A stretch of 34,466 nucleotides of DNA from Lewinellaceae bacterium. GTDB lineage: Bacteria; Bacteroidota; Bacteroidia; Chitinophagales; Saprospiraceae. Below are positions 8,114 through 18,145 of the stretch, in pieces (position 1 is the stretch's first letter; every line of letters begins with the position of its first letter). The DNA lies in assembly GCA_029976695.1 (NCBI GenBank), contig JARQTN010000151.1:5411-39876 (forward strand), read 5' to 3'. Position numbers and translations under genes: made by a program. The notes under the pieces are model-generated. The model was not told the origin of the DNA, ran no database searches, and saw only the letters and a list, made by a program, of their open reading frames with translations.

Positions 8114-9478
8114 CTATCCCTTTCTGTGCTGCAATTTTACCTGGATACCATTTCGTGGCCGCAATGTGATCATGGGTGCCATTTCAGGCTCTTCAGTGAG
8201 TTCAATGGTAAACCTTCTGAACAGCTCCGCAAGGATAACCTGCATTTCCATCATCGCAAAATGGTTTCCAATGCACAGGCGGGGACCACCGCCAAATGGC
8301 TTGTATGCCAATTTTGGGAACGTATCCCGGTGATTTGCATCAAACCGTTCTGGTTGAAAGGTATCAGGATCTTCCCAGTAAGCAGGGCTTCGGTGCAGGC
8401 CATACAGGTACAAAATGTAGAGTGTACCTTTTGGTATATGCCAGGAGCCAAACGTGTCATCCTCAAGGGAAATCCGGTCGGTCACCCAGGCCGGCGGATA
8501 CAGACGCATCGTTTCCTCGATCACCTGCCGTGTATAATCGAGTTTTGGCAGGTCGGCGGTTTCAATTTTCTTTTGACCAACCACACGGTCAATTTCCTCC
8601 AGTAGTTTTCTCAGTTTGTCCGGATGGGTGGCCAGCAGGTAAACGGCCCAGCTGAGTGCATTGGCAGAGGTTTCATGCCCGGCCGTGAACAGGATCAGGG
8701 CCTCCTCGATCAGTTGCTGCCGCTCCATCCCTTCACCTGTGTCTTCATACCGGGCCGAGAGCAGCATGTCCAGGAGATCCGAATGCGTTTCCTGCGCTTC
8801 CTGCCGCATATCCACCATTTCCCCAATAATATCAAAGGTCTCATGCGCCAGCCTGATGTGTTTCCTGATCTTGCCGCTCAAATCGAACCACCAGTGGAGA
8901 AAAGGCTGCCTGACCTCGCGGATGATGAATGCCTGGACATGTTCGATCAACCAGCGCAGCCGCTTCAGCTTTTCCTCTCCCATGCTTGTGCTGAACAAGG
9001 TCCTGGCGATGATCCTGAAAGCCAGGATATTCATTTCTGTGTGCATGTTGAATTCCGGCCCCATATTCTCAATCCGCTCGTCCAGCTGGTCAAAATATGC
9101 AGAGGTTTCGTCTACCATCAGCTTGGTCAGATCCTGCAGGCGCTGTTTATGGAATCCGGGCTGGATCAAACGCCTTTGCCGGAGCCAGAAATCACTTTTC
9201 GATGTCAGCAGGCCGTGCCCGATATACTGGGACAAGGTATCCGTCTGCAGCGGGGATTTTTCAAAAGCCCTGTGATTCTTTTGCAGCACATGCTGGATAA
9301 AATCCTGATCTGCAGTCACAATGGATTTGCGCATGCCACCCATGTAAAATGTGTAGGTCGGACCATATTTTCGGATATGCTTGTCCAGGACCGGGATCGG
9401 GTTTCGGATGAACCGTGCAGACTTCAGAAATGTGGGACCCCGGGGAACAACAGGCGGAAATTGATACACATCATCCAT
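8114..9478 (-). CDS. Cytochrome P450
   Basis: A soluble bacterial P450 of 454 residues with all the class signatures. The oxygen-binding I-helix motif AGHETS is at 266-271, the K-helix ExxR motif at Glu322-Arg325 (EETMR), the PERF motif at 376-379, and the haem loop FGGGPRLCIG with the ligand Cys402. It would use O2 and two electrons to hydroxylate a hydrophobic substrate. No ferredoxin or reductase gene is adjacent and there is no fused reductase domain, so redox partners must lie elsewhere. The length and motifs resemble the CYP4/CYP102-haem-domain-like bacterial group often acting on fatty acids or terpenoids, but substrate assignment is not safe. The barrel gene 30 bp downstream is probably in the same transcript. 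Confidence 0.95.
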   Translation of the reverse strand: MDDVYQFPPVVPRGPTFLKSARFIRNPIPVLDKHIRKYGPTYTFYMGGMRKSIVTADQDFIQHVLQKNHRAFEKSPLQTDTLSQYIGHGLLTSKSDFWLRQRRLIQPGFHKQRLQDLTKLMVDETSAYFDQLDERIENMGPEFNMHTEMNILAFRIIARTLFSTSMGEEKLKRLRWLIEHVQAFIIREVRQPFLHWWFDLSGKIRKHIRLAHETFDIIGEMVDMRQEAQETHSDLLDMLLSARYEDTGEGMERQQLIEEALILFTAGHETSANALSWAVYLLATHPDKLRKLLEEIDRVVGQKKIETADLPKLDYTRQVIEETMRLYPPAWVTDRISLEDDTFGSWHIPKGTLYILYLYGLHRSPAYWEDPDTFQPERFDANHRDTFPKLAYKPFGGGPRLCIGNHFAMMEMQVILAELFRRFTIELTEEPEMAPMITLRPRNGIQVKLQHRKG

Positions 9479-9692
9479 TCCTTGAGGAAAATTAGTTTTT
9501 CAGGCAAAGAACAATCGAAAGGGGGAAATGATCATTCTGACTGAGAGACATAAATCTCCAAATGCAATTGTTCAGTATTCGCCTGAATTTTCATGTCATA
9601 GATCAAAGCCTCCGCTACAGATGGCGGCTACTGATGAAGCATTGCTTGTCAGCATTCCAAACCCTTTAGGTGGATGATATCGTCGCCCAACG

Positions 9693-9727
9693 CGGAACAC
9701 GGAACACGGAACACTAAACACGGAACA
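9693..9727. repeat. Heptamer array, five CGGAACA units
   Basis: Five head-to-tail 7-bp units: three exact CGGAACA, one CTAAACA, one exact. The variant unit (9714-9720) supplies the TAG stop codon of the minus-strand FAD/Fe-S oxidoreductase, and the last unit encodes its final residues. Confidence 0.85.
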
Positions 9728-12578
9728 GCTCCACCCAATGGACCGCCTTTCGGCCGGTAAAATCGCGGATCTGATGGCGGCAGCTGAACCCGTTTGCTAC
9801 AACAGGCACTTCGGGTCCAGCATCCTCAATCGCTTTGAACAACACCCGGTCACCGATTTTCCTGGATATTTCATAATGCTCTTTTTCATATCCGAAAGCG
9901 CCGGCCATGCCGCAACAACCCGAATCGGGCTCCTGTATAGTCACCCCAAGATGGGAAAAGATTTTATGGACATCGCCGGTACCGAAAATAGCCTTCTGGT
10001 GGCAATGCCCGTGCAGCAGTATTTGTTTGGGCAATTCGATCTTCAACTGGTCGAAGCGGTCAAGGTAATCGGCCAGGAACGACTCGATCGGTAGCACCGA
10101 GGATTTCGCCTTCTCACCAAGCTTGACATCATCGATCAGGTCGGGAAGGTCAACGGTCAGGGCTGTCGCACAGCTCGGTTCAAGGGTCAGTACCGGGTAT
10201 TCCTCCGAGAAATATCCATCCATGTTCATCAGTGTCTGCCCGCCCTCTTCACGAGCCTCCTTCAGGAATCCATTTGAAATGCGTGGTCTTTGGCAGCATC
10301 CCTGGTCTGCGAGGAGCACATCAAACCCAAGCCTGTCAAGCAGCTTTACGGCAGCGATCCCGGTAGAGGATTCATGGTGGTTGCAATAGGTGTCTGCAAA
10401 CAGAACCACTGTATGCCCGTACCTTCCGGGCTTGTACTGCTTCCCGTACCAGGAGTGCAAGGTTTGTTTGGCATAGGAAGGAAGGCGCCGATTCGAAGAA
10501 AACCCCAACGCTGACTGAACTGTATGCCGGAACAGGGATGAGGACTGGACCGCATTGACCACGCCGGCAAACGGACCGGAAAAAAGCCTGGCCATTTGGG
10601 CAGATTCCCGGACCATGCGTTCTTTCATTGTCACCCCCCTGGCATCATACTGCATTTGCAGCACTTCGCTTTTCAGCCTGGCCATATCCACGCTGCTGGG
10701 GCATTCCGCCTTGCATGCCTTGCACGACAGGCAAAGGTCAAGCGCTTCCTTCAGGCGAGGATCCAGCAACCCATCTTCACCAAGTTGCCCGGACATTGCC
10801 AGCCTCAGGGCATTTGCCCGGCCCCGCGTCGTATGCTCCTCGTCCCGGGTCACCATAAAGCTCGGGCACATTGTCCCCTGTCCAAGCTTTCGGCAGGCAC
10901 CGATACCTGAACACTGGTGGACAGCCGTATGGAAATCGATCTGGTCACGGTAGTGGTACACAGTGGATACATCCTGATCATGGTATCCGGAACCGTAGCG
11001 CAGATTCTGGTCGATCGGCGGCGCTTCGATGACCCGACCCGGATTCAGGAGATGATCAGGATCAAAAAGCTTTTTGACCTCAAGGAAAGCCTGGTATATC
11101 CTTTCCCCGTAAAAATCCTTCTGATACCCTGCCCGTACAATGCCGTCCCCGTGCTCGCTGCTCCAGGACCCACTGTATTCCTTAACAAGTTTGTATACGG
11201 AACGGGAGATCGATTTCATTTTGCGGATATCCTCCTCATCCGTCATGTCCAGCAGCGGCCTCACATGGATCACACCAACGCTGGCATGGGCATAATATGT
11301 CGCAGCAACACCAAGCTCATCGCATACCTGCATGACCCGTGAAATATATTCCGGCAGCACTTCAAGGGGGATGGCCGCGTCTTCAATGAGCGCCTGTGCC
11401 CTCTTCTTTCCCGGCTCACCCAACAGCAGCCCAAGGCCCTTTTTCCTGATGTCCCAGACATGCCTGTACATGAGGTCCATTTCGCGATAAATGTCGTAGG
11501 CATAACCGAGGTCCATCTCGACAAGCTGGTCACACATGCGTTTTGCCCGATCCATCATGTCCTTTTCAGAATCACCGTAAAACTCCACCATCTGGACCGA
11601 TTCCGGTTCCCCTTTGATAAACCCGCACATGGGCTTTGTTTCGAGGTTTTTCCTGCTGAAATCAAGGAGCAGCCTGCTGAGGATCTCGACTGCTGCAGGT
11701 TTGTAGCTGACCATCGTTTGCACTGCCCTGACTGCATCCAGCACATTGTCAAAATGCACCACAGCCAGGCATTTGTGTGCGGGCAGGGCCACCAACCGAA
11801 GTTTTGCTTCAAGAATGATCCCGAGGGTGCCTTCACTCCCGATCATGATCCTGCCCAGCATCCAGTCATCCTCATCAAGGAACCTGTCCAGGGGATACCC
11901 ACCTACCCTGCGCATGGTCTTCGGGTAGCGGTCAACGATCTCCCCCCTGTGCGTATCCACGATCTCTTTCAAACCACGGTAGAGTTCGCCTTCACGATCC
12001 TGCCTCTGAAGCATAGATCCCAAACTCTCCCGGTCGAGTGGTTTTGTGGTCAGGATCGTGCCATCGGCCAGCAGCACCTTCAGTTCGATGACGTGATCGA
12101 TGGTCATGCCATAGAGGATGCTCTTTGTACCCGATGAATTGTTGGCCACGATCCCCCCGATATTCGCCCTGCTTGAAGTCGCCGGGTCGGGGCCGAATTC
12201 CAGCCCGTCCTTTTTCACCAGTGCATTCAGGACATCCCTGTTGATCCCGGGCTGTACGCGGATCCATTTCTCTTCGGGCCGGTATTCCAGCACCTTGTCC
12301 ATATACTTGGAAAAGTCAATGACCATCCCGGTATTGACCGTCTGGCCAGCCAGGCTGGTCGCCCCTCCCCTCGGGAGGACAGATACACGATACTCCCTTG
12401 CCAGAGTGATGGCTGAAACGACATCTTCCTCGTCTCTCGGCACGACCACTACGTCAGGAAAAACCTGGTACATACTTGCATCCGTTGCATAGATACCACG
12501 TGAAAGCTTGTCATCCATGACATCACCCCGGAGACGGGACCTCAGTGCATCAACAAATGATCCTTGCGCCATTCTCAT
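9714..12578 (-). CDS. FAD-linked and 4Fe-4S oxidoreductase (GlcD-GlpC-type fusion, D-lactate dehydrogenase-like)
   Basis: A 954-residue fusion. Residues about 40-260 form a PCMH-type FAD domain (PRGGATSLAGQ, FGPDPATSSRANIGGIVANNSSG, IGSEGTLGI), and about 265-520 the FAD-oxidase C-terminal domain ending FDPDHLLNPGR. The Fe-S part has Cys556, Cys562 and Cys571 (QCSGIGACRKLGQGTMCPSF) and CLSCKACKAECP (Cys616, 619, 622, 626). Two CCG-type cysteine domains follow (GCCQRP at 760 and HGHCHQ...GCCGMAG at 858-890). This matches large D-2-hydroxyacid (D-lactate or glycolate) dehydrogenases that pass electrons to the membrane quinone pool. The exact substrate is not certain. ATG at 12578 is used; Met3 is possible. 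The extreme 3' end lies within a heptamer array. Confidence 0.9.
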   Translation of the reverse strand: MRMAQGSFVDALRSRLRGDVMDDKLSRGIYATDASMYQVFPDVVVVPRDEEDVVSAITLAREYRVSVLPRGGATSLAGQTVNTGMVIDFSKYMDKVLEYRPEEKWIRVQPGINRDVLNALVKKDGLEFGPDPATSSRANIGGIVANNSSGTKSILYGMTIDHVIELKVLLADGTILTTKPLDRESLGSMLQRQDREGELYRGLKEIVDTHRGEIVDRYPKTMRRVGGYPLDRFLDEDDWMLGRIMIGSEGTLGIILEAKLRLVALPAHKCLAVVHFDNVLDAVRAVQTMVSYKPAAVEILSRLLLDFSRKNLETKPMCGFIKGEPESVQMVEFYGDSEKDMMDRAKRMCDQLVEMDLGYAYDIYREMDLMYRHVWDIRKKGLGLLLGEPGKKRAQALIEDAAIPLEVLPEYISRVMQVCDELGVAATYYAHASVGVIHVRPLLDMTDEEDIRKMKSISRSVYKLVKEYSGSWSSEHGDGIVRAGYQKDFYGERIYQAFLEVKKLFDPDHLLNPGRVIEAPPIDQNLRYGSGYHDQDVSTVYHYRDQIDFHTAVHQCSGIGACRKLGQGTMCPSFMVTRDEEHTTRGRANALRLAMSGQLGEDGLLDPRLKEALDLCLSCKACKAECPSSVDMARLKSEVLQMQYDARGVTMKERMVRESAQMARLFSGPFAGVVNAVQSSSLFRHTVQSALGFSSNRRLPSYAKQTLHSWYGKQYKPGRYGHTVVLFADTYCNHHESSTGIAAVKLLDRLGFDVLLADQGCCQRPRISNGFLKEAREEGGQTLMNMDGYFSEEYPVLTLEPSCATALTVDLPDLIDDVKLGEKAKSSVLPIESFLADYLDRFDQLKIELPKQILLHGHCHQKAIFGTGDVHKIFSHLGVTIQEPDSGCCGMAGAFGYEKEHYEISRKIGDRVLFKAIEDAGPEVPVVANGFSCRHQIRDFTGRKAVHWVELFRV

Positions 12579-12777
12579 TGAATTGTTGAGTGCCTAATTT
12601 AGCCCGACTTCTGCAGAAATCTCTATAAACTTCAAATAATCCGGAACACGACCCAGATTGAAATGTGTCATGACGAAAATCATCTGGAAAACAAGCGAAA
12701 AACATCCATTATAAACCGATTCGATCATATTTTCGCTCACCGACCATCAAAAATATCTTTCAACGAACCCAGTCAAT

Positions 12778-13677
12778 ATGTTCAGAGCACTCGCGTTCAC
12801 ACTATTCCTGTTTATCACTGATTCCATTATCGGCCAGTCATATGCACCTTATATCCTCGGGACCACAATCTCCGATCAATTGGAGGATGCCAGAAATACA
12901 GTAGAAAGAGAAGTTGAACTGGCCGGGCTTGAGATCGCAGGGCAATATCGGCCGGCAGAAGATAATAACCGCTGGATCATTGTATTTACCAGCTCCGAAT
13001 TGAAAAATGCAGTGCGCAAAACCGGTGGGTTGGCAGGGTTTGCCGCCGCCCTGCGCATTGGCATCACACGGGAAGGAAGCCAGACCAAAATTTCCTATAC
13101 GAATCCGGTTTATTGGGGCATGGCTTATTTCAGGGATGATTACGAAAAAGTAGCAGAAGAATACGGGGCCTTGTCCGCAAAACTCGAAAAAGTCATGCGC
13201 AGGATCGGTCCTTTTGATGGCACTTCGTTTGGCTCCGAGAAAGGGATAGAGGCAGAGAAGCTGAAAAAATACCGGTACATGCTGGGCATGGCACAATTTG
13301 ATGACACGATCGAATTCGGAAAATTCAGCAGCCATGCTGAAGCTGTCAAAAAAATCGATGGATCGATCAAGGCAGGAAAGCCGGATATCTCACTCGTGTA
13401 CAAAGTCGAAATCCCGGAAAAGGAGATCATCCTTTACGGATTTGCCCTTTCCGGTGAAAAGGGGGAGGGAAAGTTTCTCCCGGTCATTGACATCAGTGAA
13501 CCCAGACATACTGCATTTCTTCCGTACGAAGTGCTGGTTACCGGAAATGAAGTGCATATGCTCCATGGCAGGTTCCGGATCGCCTTGTCATTCCCCGACC
13601 TGACAATGGGTACATTCACGAAGATCATGTCCACTCCGCCAACAATTAAAAAAATGCTTGCGCAACTTGTGGAATAA
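12778..13677 (+). CDS. Secreted protein of unknown function
   Basis: A 299-residue protein with a signal peptide ending near SIIGQS. The mature protein has an alpha/beta pattern. The run IIVFTSSELKNAV, GGLAGFAAALRIGIT, SYTNPVYWGMAYF suggests a small domain like DUF302 (amphipathic helix plus five-stranded sheet), which is a weak impression. A second half (VYKVEIPEKEIILYGFALSG, then FLPVIDISEPRHTAFLPYEVLV and HGRFRIALSFPDLTMGTFTKIM) is striking for its conserved-looking His and Asp residues. I do not recognise a named family. A 7/8 match to the -7 box (TATCTTTC, 12754-12761) lies 16 bp upstream. It is divergent from the FAD/Fe-S oxidoreductase, 199 bp apart, and precedes acs on the same strand. 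Confidence 0.75.
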   Translation: MFRALAFTLFLFITDSIIGQSYAPYILGTTISDQLEDARNTVEREVELAGLEIAGQYRPAEDNNRWIIVFTSSELKNAVRKTGGLAGFAAALRIGITREGSQTKISYTNPVYWGMAYFRDDYEKVAEEYGALSAKLEKVMRRIGPFDGTSFGSEKGIEAEKLKKYRYMLGMAQFDDTIEFGKFSSHAEAVKKIDGSIKAGKPDISLVYKVEIPEKEIILYGFALSGEKGEGKFLPVIDISEPRHTAFLPYEVLVTGNEVHMLHGRFRIALSFPDLTMGTFTKIMSTPPTIKKMLAQLVE

Positions 13678-13757
13678 TTCCCGGGGTTCATTGAATGACC
13701 AGGCAGATGCAGGTATCCAAATGACTTAATGAAAAATCGCTATTTTATGATTGATAT

Positions 13758-13799
13758 AGAGCGTTTGGATCAATGACTTAGATCATTCTATAAAGCTCT
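13758..13799. promoter_or_regulatory. Nested inverted repeats upstream of acs
   Basis: Outer arms AGAGC (13758-13762) and GCTCT (13795-13799) enclose inner arms AATGA (13772-13776) and TCATT (13783-13787), almost concentric. The stretch lies 57-98 bp upstream of the acs start codon and may be an operator. No protein can be named. Confidence 0.3.
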
Positions 13800-13855
13800 G
13801 CACATCATTACTTTTAAGTTCAATTTTTTCACACGATTGATAAAAATCTCCAGAT

Positions 13856-15763
13856 ATGACACATGTGATTAAAACTTTTGACGAATACAGGCAAGCCTGG
13901 AAAAAAAGTGTTGAAGATCCGGAAGGATTCTGGGCCGAACAGGCCGAAACATTCCAGTGGCACAAGAAGTGGGACAAGGTACTGGAATGGAATTTCCAGG
14001 ATCCGGATGTAAAATGGTTCATCAACGGGAAGCTGAACATCACGGAAAATGCCCTTGACCGCCATCTCGATACGAGGGGGGACAAGGTCGCTATCCTGTG
14101 GGAGCCAAATGACCCGAACGCCATGGTACGCGAGTATACATACCGCGAACTCTATCATGAGGTAAACAAAATGGCGAATGCCCTCAAGGCCAAAGGCATC
14201 GGCAAAGGTGACCGCGTATGTTTTTACATGCCGATGGTTCCCGAACTTGCAATCGGGGTGCTTGCCACGGCACGCATCGGGGCGATCCATTCTGTTGTTT
14301 TTGCAGGCTTCTCGGCACAGGCACTTGCGGACCGGATCAATGATTCCGACTGCAAAATGGTGATTACCTCCGACTACAACCACAGGGGTGCCAAAAACAT
14401 CCCTGTGAAAAAGATCGTCGATGATGCCCTGGAGATGGGATGTCCAACGATCAAAACCGTAATCGTGCATAAAAACACCGGCGATGACATTGCCTGGAAT
14501 GAAGGCCTTGATGTCTGGTGGCATGAAGTGATGGAAGGCCAGCCGGACACCTGCCCTGCCGAGGTGATGGACGCCGAGGATCCCCTCTTCATCCTCTACA
14601 CATCCGGTTCGACTGGCAAACCCAAAGGGGTATTGCATACGATCGGAGGCTACATGGTGTATGCAGAATATTCCTTCAGGAATGTCTTCCAGTATGAAGA
14701 CGGAGATACTTATTGGTGCACCGCTGATGTGGGCTGGATCACGGGACATACCTATATCATTTACGGGCCACTCCTTGCCGGTGCCAAAACGATGATGTTT
14801 GAAGGGGTACCGACTTATCCCGACGCCGGCAGGTTCTGGCAAGTCTGTGAAAAACACCAGGTCAACCAGTTTTATACAGCCCCGACCGCAATCCGCGCCC
14901 TGATGGCCCAGGGAGACGAATGGGTGGAAGGATATGACCTAAGCAGCATCAAGGTCCTTGGTTCCGTCGGAGAACCGATCAATGAGGAAGCATGGAACTG
15001 GTACAACGAGGTGGTCGGTAAAAAGAATGCACCAATCGCGGATACCTGGTGGCAAACAGAAACAGGAGGCATCCTGATCACCACGTTGCCTGGCGTGACC
15101 GACCAGAAACCAACTTATGCCTGCTACCCATTGCCAGGTGTACAGCCGATACTTGTGGATGCTGAAGGAAATGAGCTTGAAGGCAATAATGTGGAAGGGC
15201 TGCTTTGCATGAAATTCCCGTGGCCATCCATCCTGAGAACAACCTGGGGAGACCACGAGCGTTGCAGGAGTACTTACTTTTCCATGTACGATGGACTCTA
15301 CTTCACCGGAGACGGTGCAAAACGGGATGCTGATGGACGGTACAGGATCATTGGCCGCGTTGATGATGTGATCAATGTCTCTGGCCACAGGATGGGCACT
15401 GCTGAAGTTGAAAATGCGATCAATGAGCATGAAAATGTAATTGAGTCCGCCGTTGTCGGGTATCCGCATAATATCAAGGGCCAGGGCATTTATGCCTACG
15501 TGATTACCGATCACAATGTGTCTGATCTTGACAAATTTGCCAAGGAACTGCGTGCCGTAGTGACCAGGGAAATCGGCCCGATTGCGAAACCGGATCGTAT
15601 CCAGGTGGTTTCAGGACTGCCCAAAACGAGGTCAGGCAAGATCATGCGCCGGATCCTGAGGAAGGTTGCCGCGCATGACCTGGACTCACTAGGTGATACC
15701 TCTACCTTACTGAATCCGGAGGTTGTGGAAGAGATCATCGAAGGCAGCGAAAAACCGGTATAA
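13856..15763 (+). CDS. acs: Acetyl-CoA synthetase (AMP-forming)
   Basis: A 635-residue ANL-family enzyme that converts acetate, ATP and CoA to acetyl-CoA, AMP and pyrophosphate in the cytoplasm. The N-terminal ACS segment is present (residues 1-60). The P-loop YTSGSTGKPKGV is at 248-259, the acetate-pocket motif WCTADVGWITGHTY at 287-300, the adenylate motif TWWQTETGG at 397-405, and the hinge FTGDGAKRDADGRYRIIGR around 483-501. The catalytic Lys595 in KTRSGKIMRR is the residue controlled by acetylation in characterised homologues. Length and order match the family without gaps. It is preceded by a 178-bp non-coding gap with nested inverted repeats and followed by a rho-independent terminator. 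Confidence 0.97.
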   Translation: MTHVIKTFDEYRQAWKKSVEDPEGFWAEQAETFQWHKKWDKVLEWNFQDPDVKWFINGKLNITENALDRHLDTRGDKVAILWEPNDPNAMVREYTYRELYHEVNKMANALKAKGIGKGDRVCFYMPMVPELAIGVLATARIGAIHSVVFAGFSAQALADRINDSDCKMVITSDYNHRGAKNIPVKKIVDDALEMGCPTIKTVIVHKNTGDDIAWNEGLDVWWHEVMEGQPDTCPAEVMDAEDPLFILYTSGSTGKPKGVLHTIGGYMVYAEYSFRNVFQYEDGDTYWCTADVGWITGHTYIIYGPLLAGAKTMMFEGVPTYPDAGRFWQVCEKHQVNQFYTAPTAIRALMAQGDEWVEGYDLSSIKVLGSVGEPINEEAWNWYNEVVGKKNAPIADTWWQTETGGILITTLPGVTDQKPTYACYPLPGVQPILVDAEGNELEGNNVEGLLCMKFPWPSILRTTWGDHERCRSTYFSMYDGLYFTGDGAKRDADGRYRIIGRVDDVINVSGHRMGTAEVENAINEHENVIESAVVGYPHNIKGQGIYAYVITDHNVSDLDKFAKELRAVVTREIGPIAKPDRIQVVSGLPKTRSGKIMRRILRKVAAHDLDSLGDTSTLLNPEVVEEIIEGSEKPV

Positions 15764-15784
15764 AACGGAACCTATTGTAACTTG

Positions 15785-15812
15785 AAGGGCGGCGTGCATG
15801 TCGCCCTTTTTT
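15785..15812 (+). terminator. Rho-independent terminator after acs
   Basis: A 7-bp stem AAGGGCG/CGCCCTT (15785-15791 and 15802-15808) closes a 10-nt loop and runs into a T tract (15807-15812). It lies 22 bp after the acs stop codon. Confidence 0.85.
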
Positions 15813-15813
15813 A

Positions 15814-15847
15814 TTTGACCCTGATTTCGTCACATTTCTTATTTTTG
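15814..15847 (+). promoter_or_regulatory. Complete Bacteroidota promoter for mnmG
   Basis: A -33 box TTTG (15814-15817) and a -7 box TATTTTTG (15840-15847) are separated by 22 bp, within the usual range. The transcript would start near 15851, giving a leader of about 26 nt. This is the best promoter in the window because both boxes are present. Confidence 0.65.
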
Positions 15848-15876
15848 CGCTCCTAATAATTGTAAATCAGAGCGTT

Positions 15877-17742
15877 ATGTTCCCGATGTATGATGTGGTT
15901 GTGGTTGGTGCCGGACACGCGGGCTGCGAGGCTGCTGTGGCGGCAGCAAACCTGGGGAGCAGGGTCATGCTGGCGACGATGAACATGAATACCATCGCGC
16001 AAATGAGCTGCAACCCTGCTATGGGCGGTGTGGCAAAAGGGCAGATCGTCCGGGAAATCGATGCGCTTGGTGGGTACAGCGGAATTGTAACCGACCACAC
16101 CATGATCCAGTTCCGAATGCTCAACCGGTCAAAAGGCCCTGCCATGTGGAGTCCGCGTGCACAGAGCGACCGGATGCGCTTCGCGGAAAAATGGCGCCTG
16201 ATGCTGGAAGCACACCCCAATATCGACTTCTGGCAGGAAATGGTCACCGGCATCACGGTAAAGGACGGCGTGGTGACAGGGGTCGGCACTGGCCTCGGAC
16301 TTGAGATCCCGGCACGTTCTGTCATCCTCACCAACGGCACTTTCCTGAACGGGATCATCCACATCGGTGAAAAGCAGTTTGGAGGGGGAAGGGCAGGTGA
16401 AAAAGCGGCAAAAGGAATCACCGAACAACTGATTGAACTGGGATTCGAATCGGGCCGCATGAAGACGGGAACACCGCCCAGGATTGACGGACGGACCATC
16501 GACTACTCAAAAATGGAGCTCCAGCCTGGTGACGAGAATCCGGGAAATTTTTCTTTTTCAGATACGCCAAAACTGGATAAACAGCGGCCCTGCCATATTG
16601 CATATACCAATCCGGTTGTGCATGATGAACTGAAAACAGGATTTGACCGCAGCCCAATGTTCAACGGCCGCATCCGGGGGATCGGCCCTCGGTATTGCCC
16701 CAGCATCGAGGACAAGATCGACCGGTTTTCGGACCGGGACAGGCATCAGCTTTTTGTAGAACCGGAAGGATGGGAGACGATCGAGGTTTACGTGAACGGG
16801 TTCTCTTCTTCACTTCCGGAAGAAGTTCAGTACAATGCATTGCGAAGGGTGCCCGGATTTGAAAATTGCAAGATGTTCAGGCCCGGCTATGCGATCGAGT
16901 ATGACTTCTTTCCACCGACACAGCTCAAGATCTCCCTGGAGACACATCTGGTAAAGAACCTGTTCTTCGCAGGCCAGATCAACGGCACGACAGGATATGA
17001 AGAGGCCGGCAGCCAGGGGCTGATCGCAGGTATCAATGCCCACCTGACCATTAATGACCATGCGCCATTCGTGCTGAAAAGGTCCGATGCATACATCGGG
17101 GTGCTGATCGATGACCTGGTCAACAAGGGCACGAAAGAACCGTACCGGATGTTCACCTCGCGGGCAGAACACCGAATCCTGCTCCGCCAGGACAATGCGG
17201 ATATCCGGCTGACGCCAATGGCTTATGAGCTGGGCATGCGCAACATGGAATCACGCATGGAGCGTGTCCGGGAAAAGGAAGATGCAACCAGGGAAATTTC
17301 AAAATTCCTGAATGGCTACTCCGTTGCCCCTGAAATGATCAACCCGATGCTGGAAGAATTGAAATCCTCCACGATCAACCAGAAGGTAAAGCTGATCCAG
17401 ATCCTGAGCCGTCCGCATGTCACCCTCGATGCCCTGCGTAAGCGCGTTGGTGACCTTGACCAGATCCTATCCCGTTTTGACGATGAAGTCATCCAGCTTG
17501 CCGAGATCGACACGAAATATGCGGGCTACATCAAGCGGGAAATGGAAATGGCAGAAAAACTCAACCGCCTGGAGTCCGTCAAATTGCTCCCCAACATGGA
17601 CTACCACGAGATCAAGTCGCTGAGCAAGGAAGCCCGCGAGAAGCTGGCGCGCATCAAGCCGGAAACGATCGGCCAGGCCAGCCGGATCAGCGGGGTGTCG
17701 CCGAGTGATATTTCGGTGTTGCTGGTACACATTGGGAGATAG
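15877..17742 (+). CDS. mnmG: tRNA U34 carboxymethylaminomethyl-modification enzyme, FAD subunit
   Basis: The protein has 621 residues, the normal length for MnmG (GidA). With MnmE it installs the 5-carboxymethylaminomethyl group on wobble uridine 34 of several tRNAs, using FAD, NADH and a folate. The FAD-binding motif [10 protein letters not shown] is at 11-20. The family blocks [31 protein letters not shown] and [13 protein letters not shown] are present, the last holding the conserved active-site cysteine. [17 protein letters not shown] and the C-terminal helical part that contacts MnmE and tRNA are complete. The ATG at 15877 is preferred over Met4 because family members have a short lead before the FAD motif. 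A full promoter and an upstream terminator make it an independent unit. Confidence 0.97.
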   Translation: MFPMYDVVVVGAGHAGCEAAVAAANLGSRVMLATMNMNTIAQMSCNPAMGGVAKGQIVREIDALGGYSGIVTDHTMIQFRMLNRSKGPAMWSPRAQSDRMRFAEKWRLMLEAHPNIDFWQEMVTGITVKDGVVTGVGTGLGLEIPARSVILTNGTFLNGIIHIGEKQFGGGRAGEKAAKGITEQLIELGFESGRMKTGTPPRIDGRTIDYSKMELQPGDENPGNFSFSDTPKLDKQRPCHIAYTNPVVHDELKTGFDRSPMFNGRIRGIGPRYCPSIEDKIDRFSDRDRHQLFVEPEGWETIEVYVNGFSSSLPEEVQYNALRRVPGFENCKMFRPGYAIEYDFFPPTQLKISLETHLVKNLFFAGQINGTTGYEEAGSQGLIAGINAHLTINDHAPFVLKRSDAYIGVLIDDLVNKGTKEPYRMFTSRAEHRILLRQDNADIRLTPMAYELGMRNMESRMERVREKEDATREISKFLNGYSVAPEMINPMLEELKSSTINQKVKLIQILSRPHVTLDALRKRVGDLDQILSRFDDEVIQLAEIDTKYAGYIKREMEMAEKLNRLESVKLLPNMDYHEIKSLSKEAREKLARIKPETIGQASRISGVSPSDISVLLVHIGR

Positions 17743-18145
17743 CGCGAGGAAGGCACAAGGAACAATTACTGAATTGTCCAATTAAATTCCAAATAACAAT
17801 TTCCAAACGGATTCCAAACTCCAAAACCCAATCCCGAACAATAGCCTGGAGCAGAGGCAGTCAAGCCAACTCTGCATACCGAAACTTCAACCCGGGATTG
17901 TGACTAAAAGCAATAGGCCTGAGCATCACCTCATCACCTTATCACCTCATCACCTTATCACCTAAAACACATCTTTGCGGCATTGGTACGCCATATTCAG
18001 GAAGAGAAATATTTGGAAGCAGCAGTTTTCAAACTGGTTGGGTGTTTCGTCAATCGATGACTTTCTTTTATCTTCAGATCAGGAATTTGAAGCTGAACAT
18101 CAGGTCCTCCAGCAATCCCTATTGTTGTATAAATTTCATTTTCAC
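17743..18145. other. Non-coding stretch after mnmG with two degraded short-repeat arrays
   Basis: About 400 bp without a convincing gene. It contains four degenerate TTCCAAA units (17786-17825) and a five-unit octamer array (17925-17963). A reading frame joined to the next gene from 17975 exists, but its sequence has no domain and family length favours the later ATG at 18146. Confidence 0.6.
17925..17963. repeat. Octamer array, ATCACCTC/ATCACCTT alternating
   Basis: Five units in strict alternation: ATCACCTC, ATCACCTT, ATCACCTC, ATCACCTT and a final seven bases. The 16-bp higher-order period shows expansion by duplication of a two-unit block. Confidence 0.85.

Noticed and set aside
8624-9544. 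306-residue plus-strand frame opposite the P450 gene
   Set aside because: The minus-strand P450 has every signature motif; the opposite frame is a shadow.
17925-17963. Octamer array as a CRISPR array
   Set aside because: Units are 8 bp with no spacers and no cas genes are nearby.
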